Shown here piece after piece: positions 34,501 through 41,557 of a DNA stretch of 64,000 nucleotides. This DNA comes from Edaphobacter lichenicola (GTDB lineage Bacteria > Acidobacteriota > Terriglobia > Terriglobales > Acidobacteriaceae), in NCBI RefSeq assembly GCF_025264645.1, contig NZ_CP073696.1:1922001-1986000 (forward strand), written 5' to 3'. The translations under genes and the position numbers were made by a program. How positions within the stretch are numbered: position 1 is the first letter of the stretch; each line of letters starts with the position of its first letter. Under the pieces are notes generated by a model. It had not been told where the DNA came from. It worked only from the letters and a program-made list of their open reading frames with translations, and did no database searches.

Positions 34501-35544
34501 GTTGAGCTCAAGACGTTGTTCTCGCCGGAGCACGGCCTTCTGGGAGTGAAAGATTCGACAAAGATTAGCAATGATGTCGATCCTTCGACGCAATTGCCTG
34601 TCCTTAGCCTTTATGGAGTAAAGCCGGAGCAGCGTCGTCCGAGTATCGAGTCTTTGAAGGGCCTTGATGCTGTCGTGATTGATCTGCAGGATATGGGAGT
34701 TCGCTTCTTCACGTACGAAGTGGTGGTTGGTTATTTTCTTGAGGCTGCCGCCCAGGCGCATATCGAGATTATCCTGCTGGACCGTCCTAATCCGAACGGG
34801 GGGATTGCAGTGCAGGGTCCGGTCTCTGATGCTGGCGCTGAGTCATACAACAACTACATGCAGATGCCGGTTCGCAATGGCATGACCCTTGGTGAGCTCG
34901 CGCGGTACTTCAACAGTGAACGCAAGATTCCGAGTGTCACTTCACCCAATATTCAGATTCCCATTCGAGCTCAACTTACCATTGTGCCGATGCAGAACTG
35001 GGAGCGTCGGGAGTTCTTCGACGAGACTGGATTGATCTGGACAAACCCCAGCCCGAATCTGCGTAGCCCTGTGGCCGCCACGCTCTATCCGGGGATTGGC
35101 ATGACGGAGATGACCAACATCTCGGTTGGACGCGGCAGCGATAAACCCTATGAGCATATCGGCGCGCCGTACATCAATGGTCCAGAGCTTGCGGCTTACC
35201 TGACTGCGCGCAATATTCCTGGTGTGAGCATTACAGCAACGAGCTTTGCCGTTGCCGAAGACTCGAATCACTATCCGTCGCACGGTAAGACGATTCCGGG
35301 AGTTGCCTTCACGGTGACTGATCGAAACATCTTCGATTCACCAGAGTTTGGGCTTGAAGTTCTGAGCGCATTACACCATCTCTATCCTGAATTTCAGCTG
35401 GCAAAGGCCGCTTACCTCGTCACAAACGTTGATACGATGCAGGCGCTGACAAACCAGGATGATCCGCGAAAGATCGCTGCGGCCTGGAAGACAGAACTGG
35501 CAGCGTTTGAACATCGACGGCAGGAATATCTACTTTATAAGTAG
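31516..35544 (+). CDS. Fusion: sodium/solute symporter + serine hydrolase (beta-lactamase fold) + NamZ (DUF1343)
   Basis: An uninterrupted 1342-residue protein. Residues about 12-500 form a sodium:solute symporter (SSF): LIVVYLIGITLFGLRFR, SIVSAETSTLTIISIPG and about 13 helices. Residues about 505-530 (VVGIVLALAVPFLLALRCEA) look like a signal peptide now inside the protein. Residues 545-925 are a class-C beta-lactamase-like serine hydrolase with S606 and K609 (ASLTK), Y698 (YSD) and HTG in FGHTGFTG. Residues about 935-1342 are a DUF1343/NamZ exo-muramidase domain: LGLLTNQTGLD, LFSPEHGLLG and VIDLQDMGVRFFTYE. With 13 symporter helices the extra one would place both enzymes in the periplasm. 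Start: ATG 31516; an earlier in-frame start at 31402 is less likely. Role: peptidoglycan amino-sugar salvage. Confidence 0.88.
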   Translation: MHAAVVPTRLHPFDLGLIVVYLIGITLFGLRFRSSKDPNARSLRSYFLADQTIPWWAIALSIVSAETSTLTIISIPGVAFAGDFGFLQIVIGYMIGRVVVALIFLPKYFQGQMLTAYQLIDRRFGHTLHKVTAGLFLLTRAAAEGVRVFAVSIVVGIAIGTRDVLSIGIISALTLLYTFEGGMAAVIWTDVVQMAIYIGGTMVAIFTLGTHVPGGWAQIHEVAAAAGKFRLFHFALNLTQSYTFWAGVLGGTFLTMASHGTDQLMVQRMLAARNLRESRLALLSSGGVIFLQFTLFLLIGVGLYVFYGLHPTVFASADRIFPTFIVREMPIGIAGLLVAAILAAAMSNLSAALNSLSSTTVVDFYTHWRPEADDRERMMVSRSSTVVWALVLFGVAVYSVFAGGKGHVVEVGLSIASVAYGALLGVFLLGTLTRYATQAGAIIGMIFGFALNLLLWLHVSPITLGPITVPHIAFTWYVLIGSIVTFAVGSLASMVLPGGRSAQERSRAAARVVGIVLALAVPFLLALRCEAQGASAGRGSDSAREHYDFSGVSAVLDQAIATKKLPGAVVLVNHDGRTVFEKAYGNRALEPAVEPMTEGTVFDMASLTKCLVTATAVMQLYEAHKLQLDDPVAKYLPEFAVNGKQAVTFRELLTHYSGLPEDLDLKDAWGLAAPDKAEGVRRAMNAALETVPGTHFKYSDINFITLGVLVEKVSGERLDDYAEKHIFGPLKMTHTRYLPASAWIPNIAPTAYDNEGTAATNPDFDRLLRGTVHDPTTRRMGGVAGHAGVFSTAGDVALFAQGLLDRLAGRPSNFPLEQSTLKLMTQPEQPWTAAAGATVFTADGKTTTGVATRGFGWDINSAFSRPRGEVFPIGSFGHTGFTGTSLWMDPSSDTFVILLSNAIHPRGAPPISVVRGQVASATARALRLPERPRSDVITSKTLTGIDALEASHFEALAQAAKRHGNHLRLGLLTNQTGLDREGRRTIDILFHSIPEVELKTLFSPEHGLLGVKDSTKISNDVDPSTQLPVLSLYGVKPEQRRPSIESLKGLDAVVIDLQDMGVRFFTYEVVVGYFLEAAAQAHIEIILLDRPNPNGGIAVQGPVSDAGAESYNNYMQMPVRNGMTLGELARYFNSERKIPSVTSPNIQIPIRAQLTIVPMQNWERREFFDETGLIWTNPSPNLRSPVAATLYPGIGMTEMTNISVGRGSDKPYEHIGAPYINGPELAAYLTARNIPGVSITATSFAVAEDSNHYPSHGKTIPGVAFTVTDRNIFDSPEFGLEVLSALHHLYPEFQLAKAAYLVTNVDTMQALTNQDDPRKIAAAWKTELAAFEHRRQEYLLYK

Positions 35545-35655
35545 TTTCCGCTATTCCCAACTATGTACCTGCACCTATTGTCTTAGCACGATATTTATGG
35601 TTTCTTCGCCTTCTTTACGTCACAATGGTAGGACGGCCTTTTGAAGGATTGACCT

Positions 35656-36330
35656 ATGCCCCGCATCAACTTTCAGCTACAACTGGTAGCTCTCAAAGAC
35701 AAACTTCTCGCCATGGCGGCGCTCTCGCAGCAAGCGCTCTCGCTGTCGCTGGAGGCATATCTCACTGGAGATCTTGGGCTTTGCGACCATGTAAGAGAGA
35801 TTGAGGCGGCGATCAATACCGCTGAGCGCGACGTCGATGAGATGGCGTACGATCTGCTGGCAAAAGAGCAACCGATGGCCATCGATCTACGCTTCATCCT
35901 GTCAGTCATCAAGATCAATGGAGACCTTGAGCGCATCGGCGATCAGGCTACCAACATTGCGTCTCGGACGCAGTTTCTGCACGATTCGCCGAAGATCTCC
36001 CTTCCCATCGACATTCCAGATATGGGAGAGAAGGTGGGGGTGATGATTCGACGCGCGATTCAATCGTTGCTGGAGGCCGATGCCAAGCTTGCCGAGTCCG
36101 TGCTGGCAATGGACGACGAGATCGATGATATGAACCGCGATGTGCAAAACGAGCTGATGGAAGTCATGCAGCAACACCCGGTTGTCAGCGGACAAGCGCT
36201 CAATGCCATCATCATCTCGCGTAATCTCGAACGCGCAGCAGACCACGCGACGAACATCGCCGAGGACGTCATCTTCTGGGTCAGAGGTTCCGACGTGCGA
36301 CACAAACTGTCTCTGGCAGAAGCCGACTAA
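35656..36330 (+). CDS. phoU: PhoU, phosphate-signalling regulator
   Basis: A 224-residue all-helical protein made of two PhoU repeats. The first carries AINTAERDVDEMAYDLLAKEQPMAIDLRFI and the second has MNRDVQNELMEVMQQ and ISRNLERAADHATNIAEDVIF. The paired E/D-rich metal-site motifs and the length fit PhoU, which links the PstSCAB transporter to the PhoR kinase. No pst or phoBR gene is in the window, so it stands alone here. A ribosome-binding site is present in the AAGGATTGACCT stretch before the ATG. Confidence 0.95.
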   Translation: MPRINFQLQLVALKDKLLAMAALSQQALSLSLEAYLTGDLGLCDHVREIEAAINTAERDVDEMAYDLLAKEQPMAIDLRFILSVIKINGDLERIGDQATNIASRTQFLHDSPKISLPIDIPDMGEKVGVMIRRAIQSLLEADAKLAESVLAMDDEIDDMNRDVQNELMEVMQQHPVVSGQALNAIIISRNLERAADHATNIAEDVIFWVRGSDVRHKLSLAEAD

Positions 36331-36464
36331 CTATCTGCCTTCGCTCGCAATTTATTGTTAACGTCTCCAAGACGTTGATATTGAGGTGTTTTAGGTTAAC
36401 TCGCCTTGACGTGTCGTGGCTTAGCAACTAACGTTAAAGCATGGTGCTTTCGATTGCACATAAC

Positions 36465-36539
36465 ATGACCGTCTGTTGCGCGTGTTGTCACGACTGCGCG
36501 CGTGGTCGACTTTGCCTGATTCGCCGACTTACCAACTAA
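36465..36539 (+). CDS. Cysteine-rich leader peptide
   Basis: A 24-codon ORF starting at ATG 36465 and ending with TAA at 36539. Its peptide starts MTVCCACCHDC and has cysteine at positions 4, 5, 7, 8, 11 and 17, six of 24 residues. An in-frame ATG at 36441 could extend it by eight residues; that one would be nearly leaderless if the predicted promoter is right. The stop lies 28 bases before the terminator stem. Ribosomes stalling at the Cys codons when cysteine is scarce would be expected to favour read-through into the reductase gene. No clear Shine-Dalgarno is seen. Confidence 0.72.
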   Translation: MTVCCACCHDCARGRLCLIRRLTN

Positions 36540-36566
36540 GTCCCGATCACCCGCAAAGCCATCAGC

Positions 36567-36591
36567 GCCCACTTCCACAGTGGGCTTTTTT
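36567..36591 (+). terminator. Intrinsic terminator of the leader (attenuator)
   Basis: GCCCACT at 36567-36573 pairs with AGTGGGC at 36579-36585 around TCCAC, followed at once by six T residues. It lies between the leader peptide and the reductase start at 36639, so full-length transcription must pass through it. Confidence 0.85.
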
Positions 36592-36638
36592 ATTTATGAC
36601 GCACTCATTTTTCTGACGCACTCAAAAGGACCCACATC

Positions 36639-38363
36639 ATGAGCACGCCCGACGCACCACCCGTCAAAGAGACCAAAGCACAAAAGTCCGAACGGCTGAA
36701 GCTTGCGAAGAATCCCTGGGAAGCGTGGGACGAGGTCCGCCAGTTTGCGAAGGAGGGTCGGGGCTCCGTGCTTCCTGAGTGGGCCGGCACTTACTTCAAG
36801 TGGTGGGGCGTCTATACCCAGGGTGATGGTATCGGTGCAACGGGTGGTGTCGGCGGCGAGGGCAAAGCTACTGAGTTTTTTATGATGCGTATTGGGTTAC
36901 CGAATGGCATTCTTTCGAGCGCGCAACTCCGCGTGATTGGTGAGCTGACAAAGAAATACGCACGGAATCTTGCGGACATAACGACGCGGCAGAATATCCA
37001 ACTTCACTGGCTGACGATTGAGGCTCTTCCCGAGGTAGTCGATGCCCTGACTGCTGTGGGGTTGAGCCCTAAGGGGGCCTGCGGCGATGTGGTTCGCAAT
37101 GTAACCGGCTGCCCTCTGGCTGGACTTGATGGACACGAGATGATAGATGCCTCCCCGTTGGCTGTTGAGATCGCACACAAACTGACGGCCAACCCGGAGT
37201 TTTACAATCTGCCGCGCAAGTTCAAGATCTCCGTTACAGGGTGCCCGTTGTGGTGCTCGTACCCAGAGATTAACGATGTCGCACTGACTGCGATCAAACG
37301 CGTCGTCGATGGTAAAGAAGAGGTTGGTTATACGCTTCGGGTTGGGGGTGGACTCTCTACCGAGCCTCATCTTGCGGTGAGGATTCCAGCTTTTATCCGA
37401 CAGGACCAAGCCTATGCGGTTGTTAACGCGACTGCGGAGATCTTTCGCGAACAGCAGGAGCTTCGCGAGAACCGTACACGCGCACGTATTAAATACCTTT
37501 TCATGCGACATGGTTGGACTGCCGAGTCCTTCCTCAATGCATTAGAGAGCAAGCTTGGCTATAAGTTGGATCCGAGTCCGAGCGCGGAAGACATCGTTCC
37601 AGATGATGTATACCGTGACCACATCGGGGTTACGCGGCAGCGTCAGCCTGGGGTGTCGGCCGTTGGCGCAAGCGTTCTGCGGGGAAGGCTTTCTGGTGAT
37701 CAGCTTCTTCAACTGGCTGAACTGGCTGAGCAATATGGTACCGGCGAGCTGCGCACAACCATCATGCAGAACATCATCATCGTCAATGTGCCAAACGAGA
37801 AGACGGCGAGCCTGGTGATTGCGTTGAACAGTATGAATCTGCAGGTTGATGTGTCGGCATTTTGGCGAGGAGCGATTGCATGCACGGGCACAGAGTTCTG
37901 CAAGCTCGCGATCGCCGAGACGAAAGGCTTCTCAAAGTGGCTGGTCAGTGAGATGGAGGAACGGCTTCCAGGTTTCGACCAACAGATTAAGCTGCATGTG
38001 ACTGGATGCACGAATAGTTGCGGACAACATTGGATCGCCGATATCGGTCTCGAAGGGAAGAAGATCAAGAAGGACGGCCAATCGGTCGATGCTTTTTATT
38101 TTTGTGTTGGGGGAGCCGTTGGCAGGTTCGCGCGAACCGCTCGGCCGCTCGGCTACCGGGCTGCTGCTGACGAGGTCCCCGATGCGATCGAGAGACTGCT
38201 GCGCAGCTATCTCGCGGATCGGCTGCCGGACGAGGATCTTCGTGCTTATTTTGCGCGAACCGATGATGATAGCCTTCGCGCACAGCTCGCCGGCACGATA
38301 GTCGATCCTGTGGAACGGGATGCGCCTCCGGTCGGTGCTGGCCGTCATGCGCCAGGAGAGTAG
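36639..38363 (+). CDS. Siroheme [4Fe-4S] sulfite/nitrite reductase
   Basis: A 574-residue ferredoxin-type assimilatory reductase carrying out six-electron reduction of sulfite to sulfide or nitrite to ammonia. It has two ferrodoxin-like half domains and the siroheme/cluster cysteines C415, C421 (CTGTEFC), C457 and C461 (CTNSC). Siroheme-contact segments TTRQNIQLHW and VTGCPLAGLDGHE are visible. Annotation pipelines commonly call this family NirA. The cysteine-rich leader and the two siroheme genes directly downstream suggest the physiological substrate is sulfite for cysteine synthesis, although no other sulfate-assimilation gene is seen. The family alone does not distinguish the two activities. 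Confidence 0.9.
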   Translation: MSTPDAPPVKETKAQKSERLKLAKNPWEAWDEVRQFAKEGRGSVLPEWAGTYFKWWGVYTQGDGIGATGGVGGEGKATEFFMMRIGLPNGILSSAQLRVIGELTKKYARNLADITTRQNIQLHWLTIEALPEVVDALTAVGLSPKGACGDVVRNVTGCPLAGLDGHEMIDASPLAVEIAHKLTANPEFYNLPRKFKISVTGCPLWCSYPEINDVALTAIKRVVDGKEEVGYTLRVGGGLSTEPHLAVRIPAFIRQDQAYAVVNATAEIFREQQELRENRTRARIKYLFMRHGWTAESFLNALESKLGYKLDPSPSAEDIVPDDVYRDHIGVTRQRQPGVSAVGASVLRGRLSGDQLLQLAELAEQYGTGELRTTIMQNIIIVNVPNEKTASLVIALNSMNLQVDVSAFWRGAIACTGTEFCKLAIAETKGFSKWLVSEMEERLPGFDQQIKLHVTGCTNSCGQHWIADIGLEGKKIKKDGQSVDAFYFCVGGAVGRFARTARPLGYRAAADEVPDAIERLLRSYLADRLPDEDLRAYFARTDDDSLRAQLAGTIVDPVERDAPPVGAGRHAPGE

Positions 38364-38372
38364 ATTTATAGT

Positions 38373-39014
38373 ATGGATCTGTTTCCTATCTTTCTTAAGA
38401 TCGCTGCCCGGCCTTGCATGGTGATTGGAGCGGGCAATCTTGCAGAATCGAAGATCGAATCGCTACGAACTGCTCATGCCAAGGTCACGGTGATCGCGCC
38501 CGCTGCACGTCCCTCAATTGTTGATCTGGCTGTCGCCGGAGAGATCGAGTGGCAACAACGGGAGTACGTGGACGGTGATCTGGCCGGACAGTTTCTGGTG
38601 GTTGCCGCGACGGATAATGCGGCCGTCAACCGTGCCGTTTACCATGAGGCTACGCAGAAAAATGTCATCTGCAATGCGGTGGATGATCCACCGTTCTGCG
38701 ACTTTTACTTCCCTTCCGTGGTCCGGCGGGGAGATTTGCAGATCGCCATCTCTACGGCTGGAGCCAGCCCGGCGCTCTCGCAGAGGCTTCGCAAAGAGAT
38801 CAATGCTCAACTTCCGCTGGACGCCGGAGACTGGTTGAGCGACCTGGGTGACTTACGCCGTGAAGTGACGCAGATGGAGCCGCTGAATGAGGAGCGGAGG
38901 TGGCTGCTTCACCAGTTGGCACAGCGTGAGGTCTGCGGGTATGACGGATGCCCTTCTCGTGTGATGGCGCGAGAACATGCGTTGACCAATCCGCTGCCTG
39001 AGAGGAAGTCTTGA
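38373..39014 (+). CDS. Precorrin-2 dehydrogenase / sirohydrochlorin ferrochelatase (CysG N-terminal type)
   Basis: A 213-residue protein equivalent to the N-terminal half of CysG (also Met8p/YlnF type). It oxidises precorrin-2 with NAD and may insert iron to give siroheme. The Rossmann motif VIGAGNLAESK is at 17-27. LVVAATDNAAVNRAV and NAVDDPPFCDFYFPSVVRRGDLQIAISTAGASPALSQRLR are typical of the family. It begins 9 bases after the reductase stop and overlaps the next gene by 4 bases, so the three are co-translated. It supplies siroheme to the upstream reductase. Confidence 0.93.
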   Translation: MDLFPIFLKIAARPCMVIGAGNLAESKIESLRTAHAKVTVIAPAARPSIVDLAVAGEIEWQQREYVDGDLAGQFLVVAATDNAAVNRAVYHEATQKNVICNAVDDPPFCDFYFPSVVRRGDLQIAISTAGASPALSQRLRKEINAQLPLDAGDWLSDLGDLRREVTQMEPLNEERRWLLHQLAQREVCGYDGCPSRVMAREHALTNPLPERKS

Positions 39015-39811
39015 ACGCCGCCGCGCAACCAGGCAATGTCTATCTGGCAGGAGCGGGGCCTGGAGATCCGAATCTGCTGACGCTGCGTGTGCTTCGGCTG
39101 CTTGAGACCGCGGATTTGATTCTTCCTGATGATCTTGTCTCTGCCGAGATTCTCGCGTTGGCTCACCCAGGTGCGGAGATCATTCCGGTTGGGAAGCGAT
39201 GCGGGCAGCCGCGCATTACGCAAGCCGAGATCCATGTGTTGATGTTGGAGGCTGCCCAGGCAGGCAGGTCGGTGCTCCGGCTGAAGTCCGGTGACCCTCT
39301 CATCTTTGGACGAGCGGGAGAAGAGATGGCGGCGCTGCGGGCGGCTCGGATCCCATTCGAGGTGGTCCCCGGGATCACGACTGCCTTTGCCGCTGCTGCA
39401 CGACTCAAGACGCCGCTGACCGATCGTAGCGCGGCTTCCAAACTGATTCTCGCTACGGCGCATCACGCGGCGGGAAAGTCGGAGCCAACGCCAAAGTGGG
39501 CTGGAGGATTGGCTGACGACGCTACCCTGGTTATTTATATGCCCGGCCGCAAGTTTCGCGTGCTGGCTGAAGACCTAATTGCATCCGGAATTGTTCCCGA
39601 CACCCCGTGCGTCGCGATCAGTAACGCGACTGCGCCTGAGGAACACATCCACCGTACGACTCTCGCAGGGCTGGACGATGCAGATGTCGGTCCCGCACCT
39701 GTGATTCTGTTGATTGGTCATGCGATTCAACTCCCGGCATCCGACGACCGGGAGTTGAAGGATGTACTAAGCCTTGAATCTGCGGCGAATTGCTCCGGCA
39801 GCGCCGGCTAA
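39011..39811 (+). CDS. cobA: Uroporphyrinogen-III C-methyltransferase
   Basis: A 266-residue SAM-dependent enzyme that methylates uroporphyrinogen III to precorrin-2. Motifs are NVYLAGAGPGDPNLLTLRV at the N-terminus, ETADLILPDDLVS, VLRLKSGDPLIFGRAGEE and the ATTAFAAAARLKTPLTDRS region, all characteristic of the CobA/CysG-C family. The TTG at 39011 overlaps the previous TGA and has GAGAGGAAG upstream. Together with the preceding gene it replaces a fused CysG. Its 3' end overlaps the convergent PEP-CTERM gene by 45 bases. Confidence 0.93.
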   Translation: MNAAAQPGNVYLAGAGPGDPNLLTLRVLRLLETADLILPDDLVSAEILALAHPGAEIIPVGKRCGQPRITQAEIHVLMLEAAQAGRSVLRLKSGDPLIFGRAGEEMAALRAARIPFEVVPGITTAFAAAARLKTPLTDRSAASKLILATAHHAAGKSEPTPKWAGGLADDATLVIYMPGRKFRVLAEDLIASGIVPDTPCVAISNATAPEEHIHRTTLAGLDDADVGPAPVILLIGHAIQLPASDDRELKDVLSLESAANCSGSAG

Positions 39812-40480
39812 TCCAGTGAGCAGGTAAACGAAACTTGCAGGCTCCGGCACAACTGAGACGGGTGGAGGCGGTGGGGTTACTACCGGCGGAGGCGTGGAAA
39901 TTGGTGGGGGTGTGGAAATGGGTGGGGGTACGGTTACGCCTTTCCCGGGTCCGCCGCCTGACGGAGCTCCACCACCGGAGCCGCTAAAACCGGGGAAGTA
40001 AGGGGAAGGCCCACCCTCGCTTGGGCTGCCCGACGAGTACCCACCGAACGGAGGTGGTGCATCGTTTTCGGCGATCAGTTCACCCGGAGCAGCAGGCAGC
40101 AGATCGATTCCGTCGTTCATCGGGCGCTCGGCGCTGAAAGGACCTGGAGTCTCTTCCGATACAAGGGGCTCATCTCCGCCACCTTCCGGAAGGACACCGC
40201 AGGCCAGGTCGATGTGGCGGAGCGTCTGTCTAGGTGTCATCCGAGGATGACTGACGGGAACCAGCTTCGGCTTGGGGGCTGGTTGCACTTGAGCGATCTT
40301 CCGTTGGGCGTAAAGCTTCGCCCGACGCCTGGCTGCGGCGATACGCTGGACCTGACGCGAATGCGCGAGTTCCCGCCGGTAAGCGGCATACCAGCGCTCG
40401 CAATCTGTTGACGCGCTGACACAAGTTGCGGATGCACCTACGAAGAGCACCAAAAGCAGAAGATAGACAAAGCGACGCAT
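39767..40480 (-). CDS. Proline-rich PEP-CTERM protein
   Basis: A 237-residue exported protein. A signal peptide (VYLLLLVLFVGASATCVSAS) is followed by a basic region, then Pro/Gly-rich stretches (PISTPPPISTPP and PPPPPVSVVPEP). It ends with the PEP-CTERM sorting signal (VPEPASFVYLLTGLAGAAGA plus RRRFKA). The proline-rich spacer suggests a wall-crossing or extended stalk before the membrane anchor. No enzymatic motif is visible. It is one of two PEP-CTERM proteins in the window; no exosortase gene is present here. It overlaps cobA tail to tail by 45 bases. Confidence 0.8.
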   Translation of the reverse strand: MRRFVYLLLLVLFVGASATCVSASTDCERWYAAYRRELAHSRQVQRIAAARRRAKLYAQRKIAQVQPAPKPKLVPVSHPRMTPRQTLRHIDLACGVLPEGGGDEPLVSEETPGPFSAERPMNDGIDLLPAAPGELIAENDAPPPFGGYSSGSPSEGGPSPYFPGFSGSGGGAPSGGGPGKGVTVPPPISTPPPISTPPPVVTPPPPPVSVVPEPASFVYLLTGLAGAAGAIRRRFKA

Positions 40481-40949
40481 TCGTTCACCTTAGGTAAGTA
40501 AAGATCGTCCTAAACCATTACTGGACGAACACTCCGGATGTTGCAATTTGCAGACCAAAGCAGCAAGGAACTAATACATGCTGAATATTGCAGAGTTTAC
40601 GCAAAATCTTTACTCAGTTGGGAATATTTTACCCTGCAGTGCAAATTGTTTTCCCTTTTTCTGTTAGCAAGATAGGAACAGTCTTTCTCCTTACCCCATT
40701 TTGAAACTCCGGAAATCACAGACGTGCTTCAGTTTGCGAGAGAGATTCAAGATGCCTAGGCGATGAACCTTCCCCTAAAGCTTCTCTGCACTTGTTTGCA
40801 TCCGTGTTGCCAAATATTAGACCCGCACAACATTTTTTAGCTTTTTGCGTTCTTATATACAGGATGTCCGGTTCCGCTTTGGGCGGCCTGGGATCCGCAA
40901 GGCCACTGACGCTGGAAGGCGTACTGGGCTCTTGCAGAGGAGATTTGAA
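40481..40949. other. Divergent intergenic region
   Basis: About 470 bases between the PEP-CTERM gene and the glycine-rich gene. The first half is A+T-rich and probably contains both promoters. I see no RNA gene. The open frame that begins at 40845 and runs into the Gly-rich gene has no support before 40950, where a GAGGAG ribosome-binding site and a signal peptide begin. Confidence 0.4.
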
Positions 40950-41465
40950 ATGCGATTTCTACGCTATCTCGCCTTACTCGCTGTTCTGATCGTCCCGGCA
41001 GCGACCTACTCACATGCCCAGGTGTCGGTTGGGGTCGGCATCGGTGGCCCAGTCTATGGGGGCTACGGCTACCCTGCTCCGGTTTGCGCTTACGGTTACT
41101 ATGGCTATGCTCCTTACGCCTGCGCGCCTTACGGATACTACGGCCCGTCGTGGTTTAGCGGCGGTATCTTCATCGGCGCCGGGCCGTGGTTCCGTGGTGG
41201 TTACGGATATGGATACCGTGGCGTCTACGGCTACCGCGGCGGGTACGGTTACGGCTACCGCGGAGGTTATGGATATCGGGGCGGCTATGGTTATGGCGGC
41301 GGATACCGTGGAGGATACGCTGGCGGATATCACGGTGCCGCAGTAAGAGGCGGCTTTGCGGGTGGCGGTTATCATGGCGGCGGCGGTGGTGGATTCCACG
41401 GCGGTGGCGGTGGTGGCGGCTTCCACGGCGGTGGCGGTGGTCATGGTGGTGGCGGACACCGGTAA
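40950..41465 (+). CDS. Secreted Gly/Tyr-rich repeat protein
   Basis: A 171-residue protein starting at ATG 40950 with GAGGAG 8 bases upstream. Signal peptide: FLRYLALLAVLIVPAATYSHA. The mature part is low complexity: first YGGYGYPAPVCAYGYYGYAP-type segments with three cysteines, then YGYRGGYG/GYRGGY repeats and finally a G-H tail (FHGGGGG repeats ending GHGGGGHR) that could bind metal ions. It resembles glycine-rich cell-surface proteins. I cannot assign a function. The nucleotide repeats are prone to slippage. Confidence 0.75.
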   Translation: MRFLRYLALLAVLIVPAATYSHAQVSVGVGIGGPVYGGYGYPAPVCAYGYYGYAPYACAPYGYYGPSWFSGGIFIGAGPWFRGGYGYGYRGVYGYRGGYGYGYRGGYGYRGGYGYGGGYRGGYAGGYHGAAVRGGFAGGGYHGGGGGGFHGGGGGGGFHGGGGGHGGGGHR

Positions 41466-41492
41466 GAGTTCGCCAAGGGTTGAATGTAAGAG

Positions 41493-41525
41493 CGGCTGCG
41501 GGTTTCATTCCCGCAGCCGTTTTTT
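41493..41525 (+). terminator. Intrinsic terminator after the Gly-rich gene
   Basis: A 10-base-pair GC-rich stem, CGGCTGCGGG at 41493-41502 with CCCGCAGCCG at 41510-41519, loop TTTCATT, followed by six T residues (41520-41525). It lies 28 bases after the stop codon and also faces the 3' end of the convergent phenylalanine hydroxylase gene. Confidence 0.92.
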
Positions 41526-41557
41526 ACTGGTGTGAGCGTGTCGTCCTCAGGCTATTT

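Larger units (their letters stand above)
36331..36638 (+). promoter_or_regulatory. Attenuator leader of the sulfite/nitrite reductase operon
   Basis: This 308-base gap holds an inverted repeat at 36360-36376 (AACGTCT/AGACGTT), a candidate promoter TTGACG (36406-36411) with TAACGT (36429-36434) at 17-base spacing, a cysteine-rich leader ORF at 36465-36539 and an intrinsic terminator at 36567-36590. That order (promoter, uORF rich in one amino acid, terminator, biosynthetic gene) is the layout of ribosome-mediated attenuation. The antiterminator pairing was not resolved by eye. Confidence 0.7.

Noticed and set aside
36396..36578. 60-codon minus-strand frame over the attenuator
   Set aside because: It is the antisense of the Cys leader region, has no ribosome-binding site, and the leader-terminator arrangement explains the sequence better.
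41010..41459. Thr/Ala-rich minus-strand frame opposite the Gly-rich gene
   Set aside because: It is an antisense shadow of the glycine repeats; the plus-strand gene has a signal peptide, ribosome-binding site and terminator.
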